Numbered from the stretch's first letter, positions 51,905 through 60,915 are shown. The stretch is DNA of 64,000 nucleotides from Planctomycetaceae bacterium (GCA_016125265.1 WGMC01000009.1:62001-126000), one strand, 5' to 3'. The notes: a model not told the origin generated them from the sequence alone. Program-made: numbers and translations.

Positions 51905-53098
51905 ATGAGCGCCACTGGCCAGTTCCTACCTCCCCCGCCCCTGGATCCGCCCGAACGACTGCTGCTCGGGCCCGGCCCCAGTCCCGTGCCGCGCGAGGTC
52001 CTGGCCGCGTTCGCGCGCCCGACCCTCGGGCACCTCGATCCCCACTTCCTGCGGGCGATGGACGAGCTGCGCGCCATGCTCTGGCCGCTGTTCGGTGCGC
52101 GCGCGGGCAACGGGCGGGTGCTCGCCCTGTCGGCCACGGGCTCGGCGGGCATGGAAGCGGCCCTCGTCAACCTGCTCGAGCCAGGACAGCGCGCGCTGGT
52201 CGCGGCGCACGGCGTATTTGGCGCGCGCATGGCCGAGGTGGCCCGGCGCGCCCGCGCCGAAGTGACCGTGGTGCAGTCGGAGTTCACGGAAGCGCCAGAC
52301 ATGGAGGGCCTCGAGCGCGAGGCCAAGAAAGGCGGCTACGCGGTGCTCGGCATCGTGCACGCGGAGACGTCCACGGGCGTGCTCGCGGACCTGTCGCCGT
52401 TGCGCACGATCGCCGACAGGGCGGGCGCGTTGCTTGTCGTCGACGCCGTGACGTCCTTGGGCGGACTGCCCGTGGAAGTCGAGCGCCACGGCATCGACGC
52501 CTGTTACAGCGCCACACAGAAGTGCCTCTCGTGCCCGCCTGGTTTGGCGCCGCTCTACCTGTCGCCGCGCGCGCTCGATCGCATCGCCCAACGCGCCGCT
52601 CCCGCGCAGAGTTGGTACCTCGACCTCGCGTTGCTCGAAGGCTATTGGGGCACCGACCGCGCCTACCACCACACGGCGCCGATCCAGATGATCTACGGCC
52701 TGCACGAAGCGCTGCGCCAGGTGCACTTGGAGGGCCTCGACGCGCGGTTCGCGCGCCACCGCGTGGCGGCCCTCGCCCTCTGGGCCGGCCTCGAAGCGTT
52801 GGGGCTGGAGCTGGCCGTTCCGCTCGCGCGGCGCCTCCCGCCCCTCACGGCGGTGCGTGTTCCCGCGGGCATCGACGAGGCCGCCGTGCGCCGCCGCCTG
52901 CTCGAGACCCACAACATCGAAATCGGCGGCGGCCTAGGCAGTTTGAAGGGCCGCGTGTGGCGTATCGGCCTGATGGGCACCGGCGCAACCCTGTCGACGG
53001 CCGAGCGCTGCCTCAGCGCACTCGCCGAGTGCCTGACGCAGCAGGGGCACACGGTTCCGGCCGATCCGATCGCCGCCGCGCGCGCGGCCGTGCGTTAG
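51905..53098 (+). CDS. Class V PLP aminotransferase (alanine-glyoxylate/serine-pyruvate type)
   Basis: The 397-residue enzyme belongs to the small class V family that transfers amino groups from alanine or serine to glyoxylate or pyruvate. The N-terminal LLLGPGPSPVPREVLAAF is diagnostic. SATGSAGMEAALVNLL binds PLP phosphate, VVDAVTSLGGLPVEV contains the PLP-ring aspartate, and Lys206 in YSATQKCLSCPPG is the Schiff-base lysine. The C-terminal NIEIGGGLGSLKGRVWRIGLMG fits the family. ATG 51905 begins at the normal position. The partner pathway (glyoxylate or serine cycle) is not represented nearby. Confidence 0.93.
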   Translation: MSATGQFLPPPPLDPPERLLLGPGPSPVPREVLAAFARPTLGHLDPHFLRAMDELRAMLWPLFGARAGNGRVLALSATGSAGMEAALVNLLEPGQRALVAAHGVFGARMAEVARRARAEVTVVQSEFTEAPDMEGLEREAKKGGYAVLGIVHAETSTGVLADLSPLRTIADRAGALLVVDAVTSLGGLPVEVERHGIDACYSATQKCLSCPPGLAPLYLSPRALDRIAQRAAPAQSWYLDLALLEGYWGTDRAYHHTAPIQMIYGLHEALRQVHLEGLDARFARHRVAALALWAGLEALGLELAVPLARRLPPLTAVRVPAGIDEAAVRRRLLETHNIEIGGGLGSLKGRVWRIGLMGTGATLSTAERCLSALAECLTQQGHTVPADPIAAARAAVR

Positions 53099-53222
53099 AG
53101 ATGTTCTGCTGCACCACGAACCCCCCCCGGGCGACGAGCGGCCCGCGGCTCGACTTCACCTAGAACGATGCCTCGGCATTGTGCTTTCGCGGCTCCGTCC
53201 CATCACTCTGGAGCTCGCAGCG

Positions 53223-54440
53223 CTAATCGTAGAACTGCATCACTACACCATCGACCAGGTCGTCGTAAGTGTGAATGGTTACGTCCTGGTAATCTGCAGC
53301 AATCGTCCGCCATTCGGAACCAGAGAAGTCCCATCTTCGTCCCAAAACCAGGTGCCTCTTCGGTTTATACACTTCAAACCCGAACTTGGTCTTTACGTGA
53401 CTTCTATTTCGCGGATCATCAAAATAGTCTCGATAAACTCGGGTCTGCGCCAAATGCGCGTTAATTGTCGCTGAAAAGGCCTGTCTGTTGGCTGCACCAA
53501 CAGTCGCCGCGGAAGATAGCTCGGGTCGCTTGAACTCTACGATGTCAGCATAGCCGTTCGGCCCCACCACGAAAAAGTCGGGCTTGATGGCTTCCCGATC
53601 TTCGCTTTGCCACTCACACGGGCATTCGGGAAAAACGTCCTTCGCTGCAAATCGCATCTTTAACGCAAAGCTCAGATCTTTGGTGGCAAGCAGCCGTGTA
53701 ATGTCTGGCTCGGAATGCCTTCTGTCGCCAATAAACTCAACAAATCGGTTCATCTGCTGAAGGCGCGCGAGACGAAAGTCGTCGGGGAGGGGATACGCGA
53801 CGAGCAAGTCGGATGCGATAAGTTGCTGGTACACGGCGAATGAAAACTCGAATGCATCAAACTCTGAGTTCGAGCCATCATAGTCTAGAGGGATGAGGTC
53901 CAGCCACTTAATGTGCCTGGTTTTCAACCCGGAGGGCCCGTCTGCATCAAAAAACCGCGCATTCACTAGTCGAGTGAACTGCCCCGCTGGCGCCTCGATC
54001 CCCTGAAAGTTCAGGCCCAAAACCATTTCCTGCGCACTCCAATTCCAACTCAGTCGATCTAGCTCTTCGGCGCCAGCATTGGTAGGCAGCACCAAATCGA
54101 TGGTGAGCGCTGGTAGCGGCAACCTAAACCCATTCTGAGCGCCAAATCCGATAATGTTATCGAGTAGGTGTACGTCACTATTGGTGTGGTCGAAAAAGGC
54201 AATCGAAATGGGCAACCGCTCAGGCAGAGAGCTTACCCGCTCCGGGCCGACGTACTCCATCCCCAAGTGGGTCCGGCCGAGATAGAGAACGATCTTCTCC
54301 GGCTTTAGGAGAAACCCCGGCGCGCTATTGAGCAGCGCCGGGTTAGCCTTTGCCGCGCTGTGCATTGGGCCCCAATAGTTGCTACCTAGCCATTGAACTA
54401 TCCTTTCAACTATCCCTCGAGCGTCAAGAATCTCAGACAT
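53223..54440 (-). CDS. Shedu-like (DUF4263) nuclease, putative phage-defence gene
   Basis: The 405-residue protein has an N-terminal domain of about 260 residues without familiar motifs and a C-terminal PD-(D/E)xK nuclease domain. D288 (IKPDFFVVG), then E302-F-K304 (DIVEFKRPE), then Q332 and Y336 (AHLAQTRVYRDYF) and a late HLVLGRRWDF form the pattern of the Shedu SduA C-terminal domain. Shedu is a single-gene anti-phage system, consistent with its solitary position. Codons here are visibly AT-richer than in any neighbour, which suggests recent transfer. ATG 54440 has AGGTGA just upstream; a GTG six bases earlier is the alternative. Fold assignment is good, the defence role is inferred. Confidence 0.8.
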   Translation of the reverse strand: MSEILDARGIVERIVQWLGSNYWGPMHSAAKANPALLNSAPGFLLKPEKIVLYLGRTHLGMEYVGPERVSSLPERLPISIAFFDHTNSDVHLLDNIIGFGAQNGFRLPLPALTIDLVLPTNAGAEELDRLSWNWSAQEMVLGLNFQGIEAPAGQFTRLVNARFFDADGPSGLKTRHIKWLDLIPLDYDGSNSEFDAFEFSFAVYQQLIASDLLVAYPLPDDFRLARLQQMNRFVEFIGDRRHSEPDITRLLATKDLSFALKMRFAAKDVFPECPCEWQSEDREAIKPDFFVVGPNGYADIVEFKRPELSSAATVGAANRQAFSATINAHLAQTRVYRDYFDDPRNRSHVKTKFGFEVYKPKRHLVLGRRWDFSGSEWRTIAADYQDVTIHTYDDLVDGVVMQFYD

Positions 54441-54563
54441 ATTCACCTCACATCTTGAGGCCCACCCTCGGCTTGGCCTAACGCCATCGACTCGCGCTCG
54501 TGCGTGGTGTCGGCCAGGGTGAGTCGCATCTCTTTTGGTTGTAGTGTCTACTCGGGGCTTCAG

Positions 54564-55187
54564 CTAGGGACGCGCGAACGAGCGGCGGCCCTTGGCGTCG
54601 CGCAGTTGCAGCTCGGCGCCGTGGGAGCTGTCGAGGCCCAGGGAGAGGCGGCCGGTCGTGTCGGGGCCGCGCATCTCGAGGCCGGGGCGGCCGTCGGGGA
54701 GGATGCGCAGTTCGGCTTCGCGCGCGTCGGCGGGGGCGCCCAGACGCAGGCGGCGGGAGCCGTCGGCGGCGACCTCGAGCAGAAGCGCCGGTTGCGCGTT
54801 CCCGTCGGCCAGTTGCACCCGCGGCGTGCCGTCGGCGGCGAGGCCCATGTGCGCGCGGGTGCGGCCCTCCGCGTCGAAGAACAGGAGGTCGACGTTGCCG
54901 CGCGGCGCGAGCGCCAACTCGGCCCGGGTGCGGCCGTTGCCGTCGTAGAGGCCGAGGCCCGCGCCGCCGTTGGCGAGGGCGCCGAGCCACAGGCGCTTGG
55001 CGCCGGTCGCATCGCGCAGGATCACCTCCTGCGCCGCGCCCTGGCGGAAGCTGAGTGCGAGCGATGCGACCAAGACGACGGCGAGGGCCCCGAGCAGGCG
55101 CCCTCTGCGGCGGCTTTGGGCCCGGGCCCGCGAAAGGGCCCCTTCCAGTGCGGTGAGACGCTCTTCGATGCGATCGTTGGCTTCCAT
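54564..55187 (-). CDS. Single-pass membrane protein with repetitive beta-strand domain
   Basis: The 207-residue protein has a short charged N-terminus with a helix (EERLTALEGALSRARAQ), a membrane segment (about 29-49, LLGALAVVLVASLALSF) and an outside domain built from about eight short repeats of the kind LRDATGAKRLWLGAL, LYDGNGRTRAELAL, FFDAEGRTRAHMGL, LADGNAQPALLLEV. These suggest a beta-helix or solenoid. No catalytic motif is seen. A TAGGCT hexamer lies 40 bp upstream of ATG 55187. The Shedu-like gene follows on the same strand but is unlike it in base composition. Confidence 0.8.
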   Translation of the reverse strand: MEANDRIEERLTALEGALSRARAQSRRRGRLLGALAVVLVASLALSFRQGAAQEVILRDATGAKRLWLGALANGGAGLGLYDGNGRTRAELALAPRGNVDLLFFDAEGRTRAHMGLAADGTPRVQLADGNAQPALLLEVAADGSRRLRLGAPADAREAELRILPDGRPGLEMRGPDTTGRLSLGLDSSHGAELQLRDAKGRRSFARP

Positions 55188-55331
55188 GGTGGTGCGAGGG
55201 CGGACTTGGGTTCGGGCCCCGGTGCCGAGCCTACGCAAGTGGGGCGCAGAATGTGCCGCGACCCGGTTTCGAAACTCGCGTGCGCGGGCCCCGCACGCAC
55301 TCACCTGGGCCGCGGACGGCTCCGGCGCCGA

Positions 55332-55787
55332 TCAAAGCAACAGCCAGAGCGCCGCTCCCACGCCAACGACAACGGCGACCAAGATCCCCACGAATGCCCA
55401 TTTGAGGCCCGTGTCCGCCGCCGGCGGTTGGTCCATCTCGACCCAGTTGAACATGGCGCGCACGCGCTGCTCGAGCTCGGCCCCGCAGTGGGGACAGTGG
55501 CTCGGTGCGCCGTCGGCCGGTTGGCGCTGGTCGTACTGCAGCGGGATCACCCCGTGGCACTGCATGCAGTAGTGGTTGCGCTCCGCGCCGCCGGATTCGA
55601 CGCCGGGGGCCTTCGAACGCCAACGCAGGTACTCCATCGCCTCCTGGTTGTGCTCGGCGCGCGCCTTCGACCAATGGTGGTCCGACATGGGACCGAAGGA
55701 AGGCGGCGCCTTGGCGGCGTCGGCGGCGCCGCCCGGGACGTCGCGAGCCGGTTGGTTCGTATCGGGGGATTCGGGAGCGCTCGCCAT
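55332..55787 (-). CDS. Tail-anchored zinc-ribbon protein
   Basis: The 151-residue protein has a disordered, proline/alanine-rich N-terminus and a zinc ribbon formed by C74-x2-C77 (YCMQCHG) and C98-x2-C101 (CPHCGAE). One membrane helix sits at the extreme C-terminus (about 127-151, WAFVGILVAVVVGVGAALWLLL). The ribbon therefore faces the cytoplasm. No known family name comes to mind. A TACCAT hexamer is present about 50 bp upstream of the start. It is divergent from the sugar-dehydrogenase-like gene. Confidence 0.8.
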   Translation of the reverse strand: MASAPESPDTNQPARDVPGGAADAAKAPPSFGPMSDHHWSKARAEHNQEAMEYLRWRSKAPGVESGGAERNHYCMQCHGVIPLQYDQRQPADGAPSHCPHCGAELEQRVRAMFNWVEMDQPPAADTGLKWAFVGILVAVVVGVGAALWLLL

Positions 55788-55861
55788 GGCACGGTTTGGG
55801 AATCGGATCCCCAGCGAGGGATCCCCATCCTCCCGACATGGTACGGCGCACGGCCGCGCCG

Positions 55862-55867
55862 TAGGGT
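55862..55867 (+). promoter_or_regulatory. Putative -10 box (TAGGGT) six bases before an ATG
   Basis: TAGGGT is followed by CGCGCC and the ATG at 55874. The spacing equals that at 8116, 16015 and 60896-60901 and implies a leaderless transcript. No ribosome binding site is visible. Confidence 0.4.
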
Positions 55868-55873
55868 CGCGCC

Positions 55874-57688
55874 ATGGTCCAGCACACGCTCTGGGTCCTC
55901 TTGCTCGGGATCCAATCGTTCCCCACCCCCCAGTTGCCCCCTGGGTTCACCGCGCAGCCGGTGCTGGCGGCTCTCGAGAAGCCGACCGCGCTCGTGCTCG
56001 ACACCCAAGGCGGCCTGTGGGTCGCCGAGCAATCGGGCCGCGTGCGTTGGTGCGCGCCCGGACGGAACACCGGCGAGGTGGTGCTGGACATCGCGGACGA
56101 GGTGCTCGAACACCAGGACTTGGGGCTCGGCGCACTCGCGCTACACCCGGACTTCGCGCCCGATGGCGGGCCCACCGCGTGGATCTACCTGCTCTACGCC
56201 GTGGATCCCCTACCGCCGCTGGACCTGCCGAACGGCACGGACCAGCGCACGTCGTTCGGGCGTTTGGCGCGTTGGCGCGTCATCAGCGAAGACGGCGTTC
56301 CGCGCGCGGAGCCAGACTCGCAACAGGTGCTGCTCGGCGAGCAGTTGCCCGACGGCCGCGCGCCGACGGGCCTCGCGCTGTTGCACGATTCGCACCAGGG
56401 CGGCGGCCTTTGTTTTGGGAGCGACGGCACGCTGCTCGTGTCCACGGGCGACGGGGCCAACTACACCACGGCCGACGCGGGTGGGCTGCAACCGCACGGA
56501 TTCGATTCCTTCGTGCATCCGGTGAGCGGACAGTTCGGGCCACTTCCCGCGGACCAGGACATCGGCGCGCTGCGGGCCCAAAGCCTGCTCAGCCCGGCAG
56601 GCAAGGTGCTGCGACTCGATCCAGACACCGGCCTGGGACTCCCCTCCAACCCCTTCTACGACGGCGATCCGGGCAGCATCGCATCCCGCGTATTCGCGCT
56701 CGGACTGCACAATCCGTTCCGCATGGCGCGTCTCGCGGGCACCGGTTCGTCGGACCCCACGGGCGGCGACCCCGGCGTTTTGGTCGCGGCGGACGTCGGT
56801 TGGTCCGACTGGGAGGAACTCTCCACCGTCACCGCGGGAGTCAACCTGGGCTGGCCCTGCTTCGAGGGCCCCTCGGCCGTCTCGGCGTTCCACGATGCGG
56901 CGCCCACGACCTGCGACGCCGCCGGGAAATCCGCCCGTGGGCCGCTCGTCGCGTGGCGTCGCGACGACGCGGGCGCGCTCGTGCCAGAAGGAGTGCACGT
57001 CGACGCACAGGGGACCCAGCAGGGCGGGTTCGTGGGCCAGTGCGCGATCGGCGGTGTGGTTCTCGAGGGCGACGACGTGCCCGAGGTGTACCGCGGCGCG
57101 TACTTGTTCGCGGACTACGGGCACACGTGGGTCAAGGCGCTGCACCTCGGCGCGGCCGTTGAGCCCGTCGTGCTCTCGATCGTGGACTTCGGGCAGTTCT
57201 TCTCCGGCCCCGTGGCTTTCGCGGCGGACGGCGGTAGCGGCAGTTTCTACGTGCTGCAGCGCGGGTACACGGACGGCCTCGGCGAAGTGCTGCGTGTGGA
57301 TCCGCCGGTCGGCGTCTGGCAGAGCGCGTCCGGCCTGGGACTGCCCGGCGACGTGCTGGAACTTGCGGCGACGGGCGCCGCAAAGCCGCAGAACAACGTT
57401 TCGTTCCATGCGGCCGGTGCGCCCGGTGGCGCGCCGGGATTCGTCGGTCTGTCGCTCGGCGGTGCGGCGTTCGACTTGGGCGGTTTCAGCCTCTTGCTCG
57501 ACCCGGGTGTGCCCCACGTGCTCGTGCCGCTCCTCTTCGACGGCAGCGGCGCGGCCCAATGGTCGCTCGACTTGCCCCCGGGTCCAGGCCTCGTGGGGCG
57601 CACCCTTTGGGCGCAGGCGTTTGCGCTCGGGATGGAGCCGTCGATCCTCGCGTCGCAGGGACTTTGGGCAACCGTCGGTGCGCCGTGA
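55874..57688 (+). CDS. Secreted PQQ-dependent glucose/sorbosone dehydrogenase-like protein
   Basis: The 604-residue protein has a short signal sequence (MVQHTLWVLLLGIQS) and a six-bladed propeller of the GSDH type. FTAQPVLAALEKPTALVLDTQGGLWVAEQSGRV opens it, followed by HQDLGLGALALHPDF, GGGLCFGSDGTLLVSTGDGANY, SLLSPAGKVLRLDPDTG, RVFALGLHNPFRMA and GVNLGWPCFEG, in family order. These proteins oxidise sugars with PQQ or have lost that activity. The last 110 residues (VLELAATGAAKPQNN to ATVGAP) are a beta-rich module resembling the C-terminus of the LTD protein at 50612. Family placement is firm, activity uncertain. Confidence 0.9.
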   Translation: MVQHTLWVLLLGIQSFPTPQLPPGFTAQPVLAALEKPTALVLDTQGGLWVAEQSGRVRWCAPGRNTGEVVLDIADEVLEHQDLGLGALALHPDFAPDGGPTAWIYLLYAVDPLPPLDLPNGTDQRTSFGRLARWRVISEDGVPRAEPDSQQVLLGEQLPDGRAPTGLALLHDSHQGGGLCFGSDGTLLVSTGDGANYTTADAGGLQPHGFDSFVHPVSGQFGPLPADQDIGALRAQSLLSPAGKVLRLDPDTGLGLPSNPFYDGDPGSIASRVFALGLHNPFRMARLAGTGSSDPTGGDPGVLVAADVGWSDWEELSTVTAGVNLGWPCFEGPSAVSAFHDAAPTTCDAAGKSARGPLVAWRRDDAGALVPEGVHVDAQGTQQGGFVGQCAIGGVVLEGDDVPEVYRGAYLFADYGHTWVKALHLGAAVEPVVLSIVDFGQFFSGPVAFAADGGSGSFYVLQRGYTDGLGEVLRVDPPVGVWQSASGLGLPGDVLELAATGAAKPQNNVSFHAAGAPGGAPGFVGLSLGGAAFDLGGFSLLLDPGVPHVLVPLLFDGSGAAQWSLDLPPGPGLVGRTLWAQAFALGMEPSILASQGLWATVGAP

Positions 57689-57710
57689 GCCGGTGCGATG
57701 AGCCGACCTC

Positions 57711-59381
57711 TCAGCGGCTCGAACCGTCGTCGGCGAAGAGCCGTGCGAGCGCGGCCGCGAGTTCGTCCGCGGACGGTGCCAGCGATAGGGTCGTGCCGCC
57801 TTCGGCCACCTGCACGGGACGGGGCGCGAGCTCGACGATGCGGCGCTCGAACCGAGTTTCGTAGGCGAGCCACGTGTGCACGGTGCCCGCCCCGGTGAAG
57901 GGAGCGGCGAGTTCCACCGCGGACGCGCCCTCGAACCAATGGGGCTCGCCGGGTGCCTCGCCGCCGGCGCTCAGCGCAAAACCGAGATCGCAGCCCGGCG
58001 GCAGCGGCCCTCCGCCCATTTGGAACCGCGAGGGTGTCGCGGGCACGAGTTCCGCGGTCGCCACGGGAGCAACACCATCCGCCGCGGGGGCGACCTCGAG
58101 TTCCTCCGTCAGGTAGCCGGGGCTCGACAACAAAAGCGCCGCGCCCTCCCGGGGCAACACCAGCGTGCCCTCGCCGCTCGGCCACGTCACTCCGCCGGCA
58201 CCCTGCGTCGGCCGTACGGTCAGCGACTCGAGGGGATCCCCGCCGAGCGCCGTCACCGCGAAACGCACCTGGCGCGGGGCGCCCGGCACCGGCAGCGCGC
58301 CGAGTTCGACCACACCCTCGGTCGGCACATCGACGCTGCCGACGGAGCCGAGCGCAAAGCGGCCCGGATCCAAGACCGCGAGTTGCACTTCGCCGGCGGG
58401 CACACCGTCCAATCGGAAGGGCGCGGGTTGGCCGCGCAGGTGCACCACCGTGTGGGCGAGCACCAGGCCGCCGCGGTCCGTTGCTTCGAGCCGCAGCACG
58501 AGCGGCGGCGCCCCCTCGTCCTGGACCAGGGAACCGGCGAGGGATGCGCCGGGCCCCAGCACCAACTCGATGTCCATGTGCCCCACCGGCGCGGGATCCA
58601 TGCGCGCCGCGCCCGTCCCCGCCGCGCGCGCCACCAGCGCCCAATCGCCGAGCGGCAGCTCGCCCTGGAACTGGAACTGGCCGAAGTCGTCGCTGCCGAC
58701 CAGATCGAACGCCTGCCCGGCGCCTGCGGAAGGTTCCAGCGCGAGCAGCGCACCCGGCACCGGTTCGCCGGCCGCGTCGAGAACACGGCCACCGAGCAGC
58801 GGCTCGGGACCGTTCAACCGCAGGTCGCCGAGATCGTTGGTGCCGACGGCTAGATCCGCGATGGCAAACCGCGCGCCCTCGCGACGGGACGGCGGAGCGC
58901 TGGCGTGCACCAGGCGGAGCTCGAGCGCGCCGATGGAAGGCGCAGCGGTCGCGGAGACCGCACCGTCGAGCGCCCAGGCGAATCGCCCGTCGCCATCGCC
59001 GACGATGGTCTGGCCCGCGCCGACGCGTTTGCCATCGACGAAGGATTGGGCGAGCAGCGATTCCCCCACCAGAAGCCGCCCGTCCGAGCCGACGATGCGC
59101 GCGCGCAGCGAGATCGGCGGCGGGCCGGCGGAAGTTTGCGAATCTGCTGTGGGCGCGCCCGCGACGGCGGCCGCCGTGCGCTCCGGCTGCGCCGACTCGT
59201 CCGCCGAACGCGCCGCGGGTGCGGCGAGGTCGGCCACGGCTTTGCCAGGAGCGTCGGCCGTTTCCACCGGGCCCGCGCTCTGGCGCGCCGGCGGATCGCC
59301 GCAGGCTCCGAGCAGCAGGAAGCTGGCCGCGACGGCAAACGACCAGAAACGCGCGCGGCGGCCGGTGGTTCGCCCGTTCAT
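57711..59381 (-). CDS. Lipoprotein with carboxypeptidase-regulatory-like beta domains
   Basis: The 556-residue protein has a lipoprotein signal (SFLLLGACGD, Cys27) and a long Ala/Ser/Thr linker. Several Ig-like domains of the CarboxypepD_reg type follow (LLGGRVLDAAGEPVPGALLAL; SLAGSLVQDEGAPPLVLRL; FRLDGVPAGEVQLAV). Such domains occur in surface and adhesion proteins. No enzyme motif is found. It starts at ATG 59381, overlapping the stop of the upstream gene by 4 bp (ATGA), and the two proteins share the same type of domains, so they probably act together at the cell surface. Confidence 0.85.
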   Translation of the reverse strand: MNGRTTGRRARFWSFAVAASFLLLGACGDPPARQSAGPVETADAPGKAVADLAAPAARSADESAQPERTAAAVAGAPTADSQTSAGPPPISLRARIVGSDGRLLVGESLLAQSFVDGKRVGAGQTIVGDGDGRFAWALDGAVSATAAPSIGALELRLVHASAPPSRREGARFAIADLAVGTNDLGDLRLNGPEPLLGGRVLDAAGEPVPGALLALEPSAGAGQAFDLVGSDDFGQFQFQGELPLGDWALVARAAGTGAARMDPAPVGHMDIELVLGPGASLAGSLVQDEGAPPLVLRLEATDRGGLVLAHTVVHLRGQPAPFRLDGVPAGEVQLAVLDPGRFALGSVGSVDVPTEGVVELGALPVPGAPRQVRFAVTALGGDPLESLTVRPTQGAGGVTWPSGEGTLVLPREGAALLLSSPGYLTEELEVAPAADGVAPVATAELVPATPSRFQMGGGPLPPGCDLGFALSAGGEAPGEPHWFEGASAVELAAPFTGAGTVHTWLAYETRFERRIVELAPRPVQVAEGGTTLSLAPSADELAAALARLFADDGSSR

Positions 59382-60889
59382 CGGCGCGCCGGCTCCTTGT
59401 CGAGCTCGATTCGCCACTGCCGCTCGCCGCGTGTCACCTCCGCGCGCAGGGGACGATGGCCCGGCGCGCTCACCACGACGAAGAGGCGCTCGCCACCTTC
59501 GGGCACGCGCAGTTCGAAGGTGCCACCCGAGCCGGAGAGACCCGCCAAGGGGCCGGCGGGTTCTTCGGTGGGTTCCAGGCTCGATACGACGCGCAACTCC
59601 GCACCCGCCAACGGCTCTCCTCCGCGGGTGCGCACGGTGCCCGCCGCTGCGAGGGGGGCCGGCGGCACCTGGAACGGTCCCAACGCATTGGGACCCGAGG
59701 CGAGGGGCGCGAGCGGGAACTGCGTGTGGCGGCGCGGCGAGACGGTGTTCCCGCGCGCCGCGGGCGCGACGTCGAACTCCACCTCCGCCCCTTCCACGCC
59801 GAGCAACGCGTCGGGCAGCTCGGCGCGCATCCAACCGTCGCCGTCCACGCGCCAGCCGCGCAACAGGAAGTCGCCGGCGGGCCACGTCACACGCAGGGTC
59901 AGGTCCAAGCCCTCCGCGAGCGGTTGGCCCGCGTCGTCGAGGAGCTGCGCGCGCAGCACGGGCGGACGCCGCGGCAACTGCCACGGCAGGGTGACACGCG
60001 GCTGTTCCGCGGTCGGTCCGTCGAAATCCGGGCCCGGCAGCGGGGCCGACCAATCCACGGTGGCGAGGTGCAGGGCGAGCCCGTACCCCACGCGGGAGAA
60101 GCGCACACGCCCCTCCGCGTCGGAGGTCCCGACCAGTTCGGGTAGCGGCTCGTCGGAGCGCGCCGAAAGGTGGATCTCGGTGCCGGGTTCCACCGGGCCG
60201 TCGTGGGCCGTCAGCTCGACCACCACCTCGCCGAGGGGCGGCAGGCGCAACTCGAGCGGCGCCGTCGGCACGTTGCCGGCCTCGAGCGCAAGCCGGGGCG
60301 CGTCCTTGGCCATGAGGTCGAGTTGCAGCCGCCAATCCATGTCGACGGAGCTGGGCTCGAAGAAGAGCCCGCCCCTGTCCTCGATCCGCGCGCGACCCTC
60401 CGCATCCGTGCGGCCCTGGGCCAACACCAACTCCATCGGCCGCACCACCGCGCCGCGGAAACCGTCTCGCCCGCGCATCCGGCCCGCGCCGCGCAGCGAA
60501 ACCGGCACATCGGCCGCAGGCTCGCCGCCCGGTCCACGCACGACCACGTCGACGACCAGCGGGCGAGTGAGCCGCACGACGAGCGGGACACTCTGGCCCG
60601 CGGGCACTTCGATCACGGCGCGGCGGTCCTCGAAGGCCACCTCGAGTGTCGCCGGTGCGGACGGTGTGACGAGCCGCATCCGGCCGCCCGCGTCCGCGCG
60701 TCCGCGCAGGGGCTCGCCCCCGGCAGGCTGGTAGCTGAGCATCGCGCCCGCGGCAGGCGCCCCGTTCTCGGCCAGCAGCACCACGAGTTCGAAGTCGCCC
60801 TGCGCGCGTGCCGCGGGCGCGGACACCAACCAACAACCGAGAAGCGCTAGGAACCAACCGAGGGAGCCGCCGAACGTGCGCGCGATCAT
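59378..60889 (-). CDS. Secreted multi-domain carboxypeptidase-regulatory-like protein
   Basis: The 503-residue protein has a signal peptide (about 1-29, ending AARAQ) and repeated beta-sandwich domains: FELVVLLAENGAPAAGAMLSYQ, VVDVVVRGPGGEPAADVPVSLRG, LRAQLLDDAGQPLAEGLDLTLRV and GTVRTRGGEPLAGAELRVVSS, each with the Gly-x-Pro hinge of the CarboxypepD_reg/Ig-like type. It is the first gene of a pair coupled by ATGA. The gene is preceded by TAGAAT six bases before the ATG. Confidence 0.85.
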   Translation of the reverse strand: MIARTFGGSLGWFLALLGCWLVSAPAARAQGDFELVVLLAENGAPAAGAMLSYQPAGGEPLRGRADAGGRMRLVTPSAPATLEVAFEDRRAVIEVPAGQSVPLVVRLTRPLVVDVVVRGPGGEPAADVPVSLRGAGRMRGRDGFRGAVVRPMELVLAQGRTDAEGRARIEDRGGLFFEPSSVDMDWRLQLDLMAKDAPRLALEAGNVPTAPLELRLPPLGEVVVELTAHDGPVEPGTEIHLSARSDEPLPELVGTSDAEGRVRFSRVGYGLALHLATVDWSAPLPGPDFDGPTAEQPRVTLPWQLPRRPPVLRAQLLDDAGQPLAEGLDLTLRVTWPAGDFLLRGWRVDGDGWMRAELPDALLGVEGAEVEFDVAPAARGNTVSPRRHTQFPLAPLASGPNALGPFQVPPAPLAAAGTVRTRGGEPLAGAELRVVSSLEPTEEPAGPLAGLSGSGGTFELRVPEGGERLFVVVSAPGHRPLRAEVTRGERQWRIELDKEPARR

Positions 60890-60895
60890 GGCCGG

Positions 60896-60901
60896 ATTCT
60901 A
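60896..60901 (-). promoter_or_regulatory. Putative -10 box (TAGAAT) six bases before an ATG
   Basis: On the minus strand TAGAAT is followed by CCGGCC and the ATG at 60889. Six-base spacing and lack of a Shine-Dalgarno repeat the arrangement at 8116, 16015 and 55862. Confidence 0.4.
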
Positions 60902-60915
60902 GCCCGGCGGTCGGC

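Noticed and set aside
54443..54529. A 28-codon frame directly upstream of the Shedu-like gene, ending in AGGTGA that supplies its ribosome site
   Set aside because: Its own start has no usable Shine-Dalgarno and the peptide has no recognisable character; retained only as a possible leader frame.
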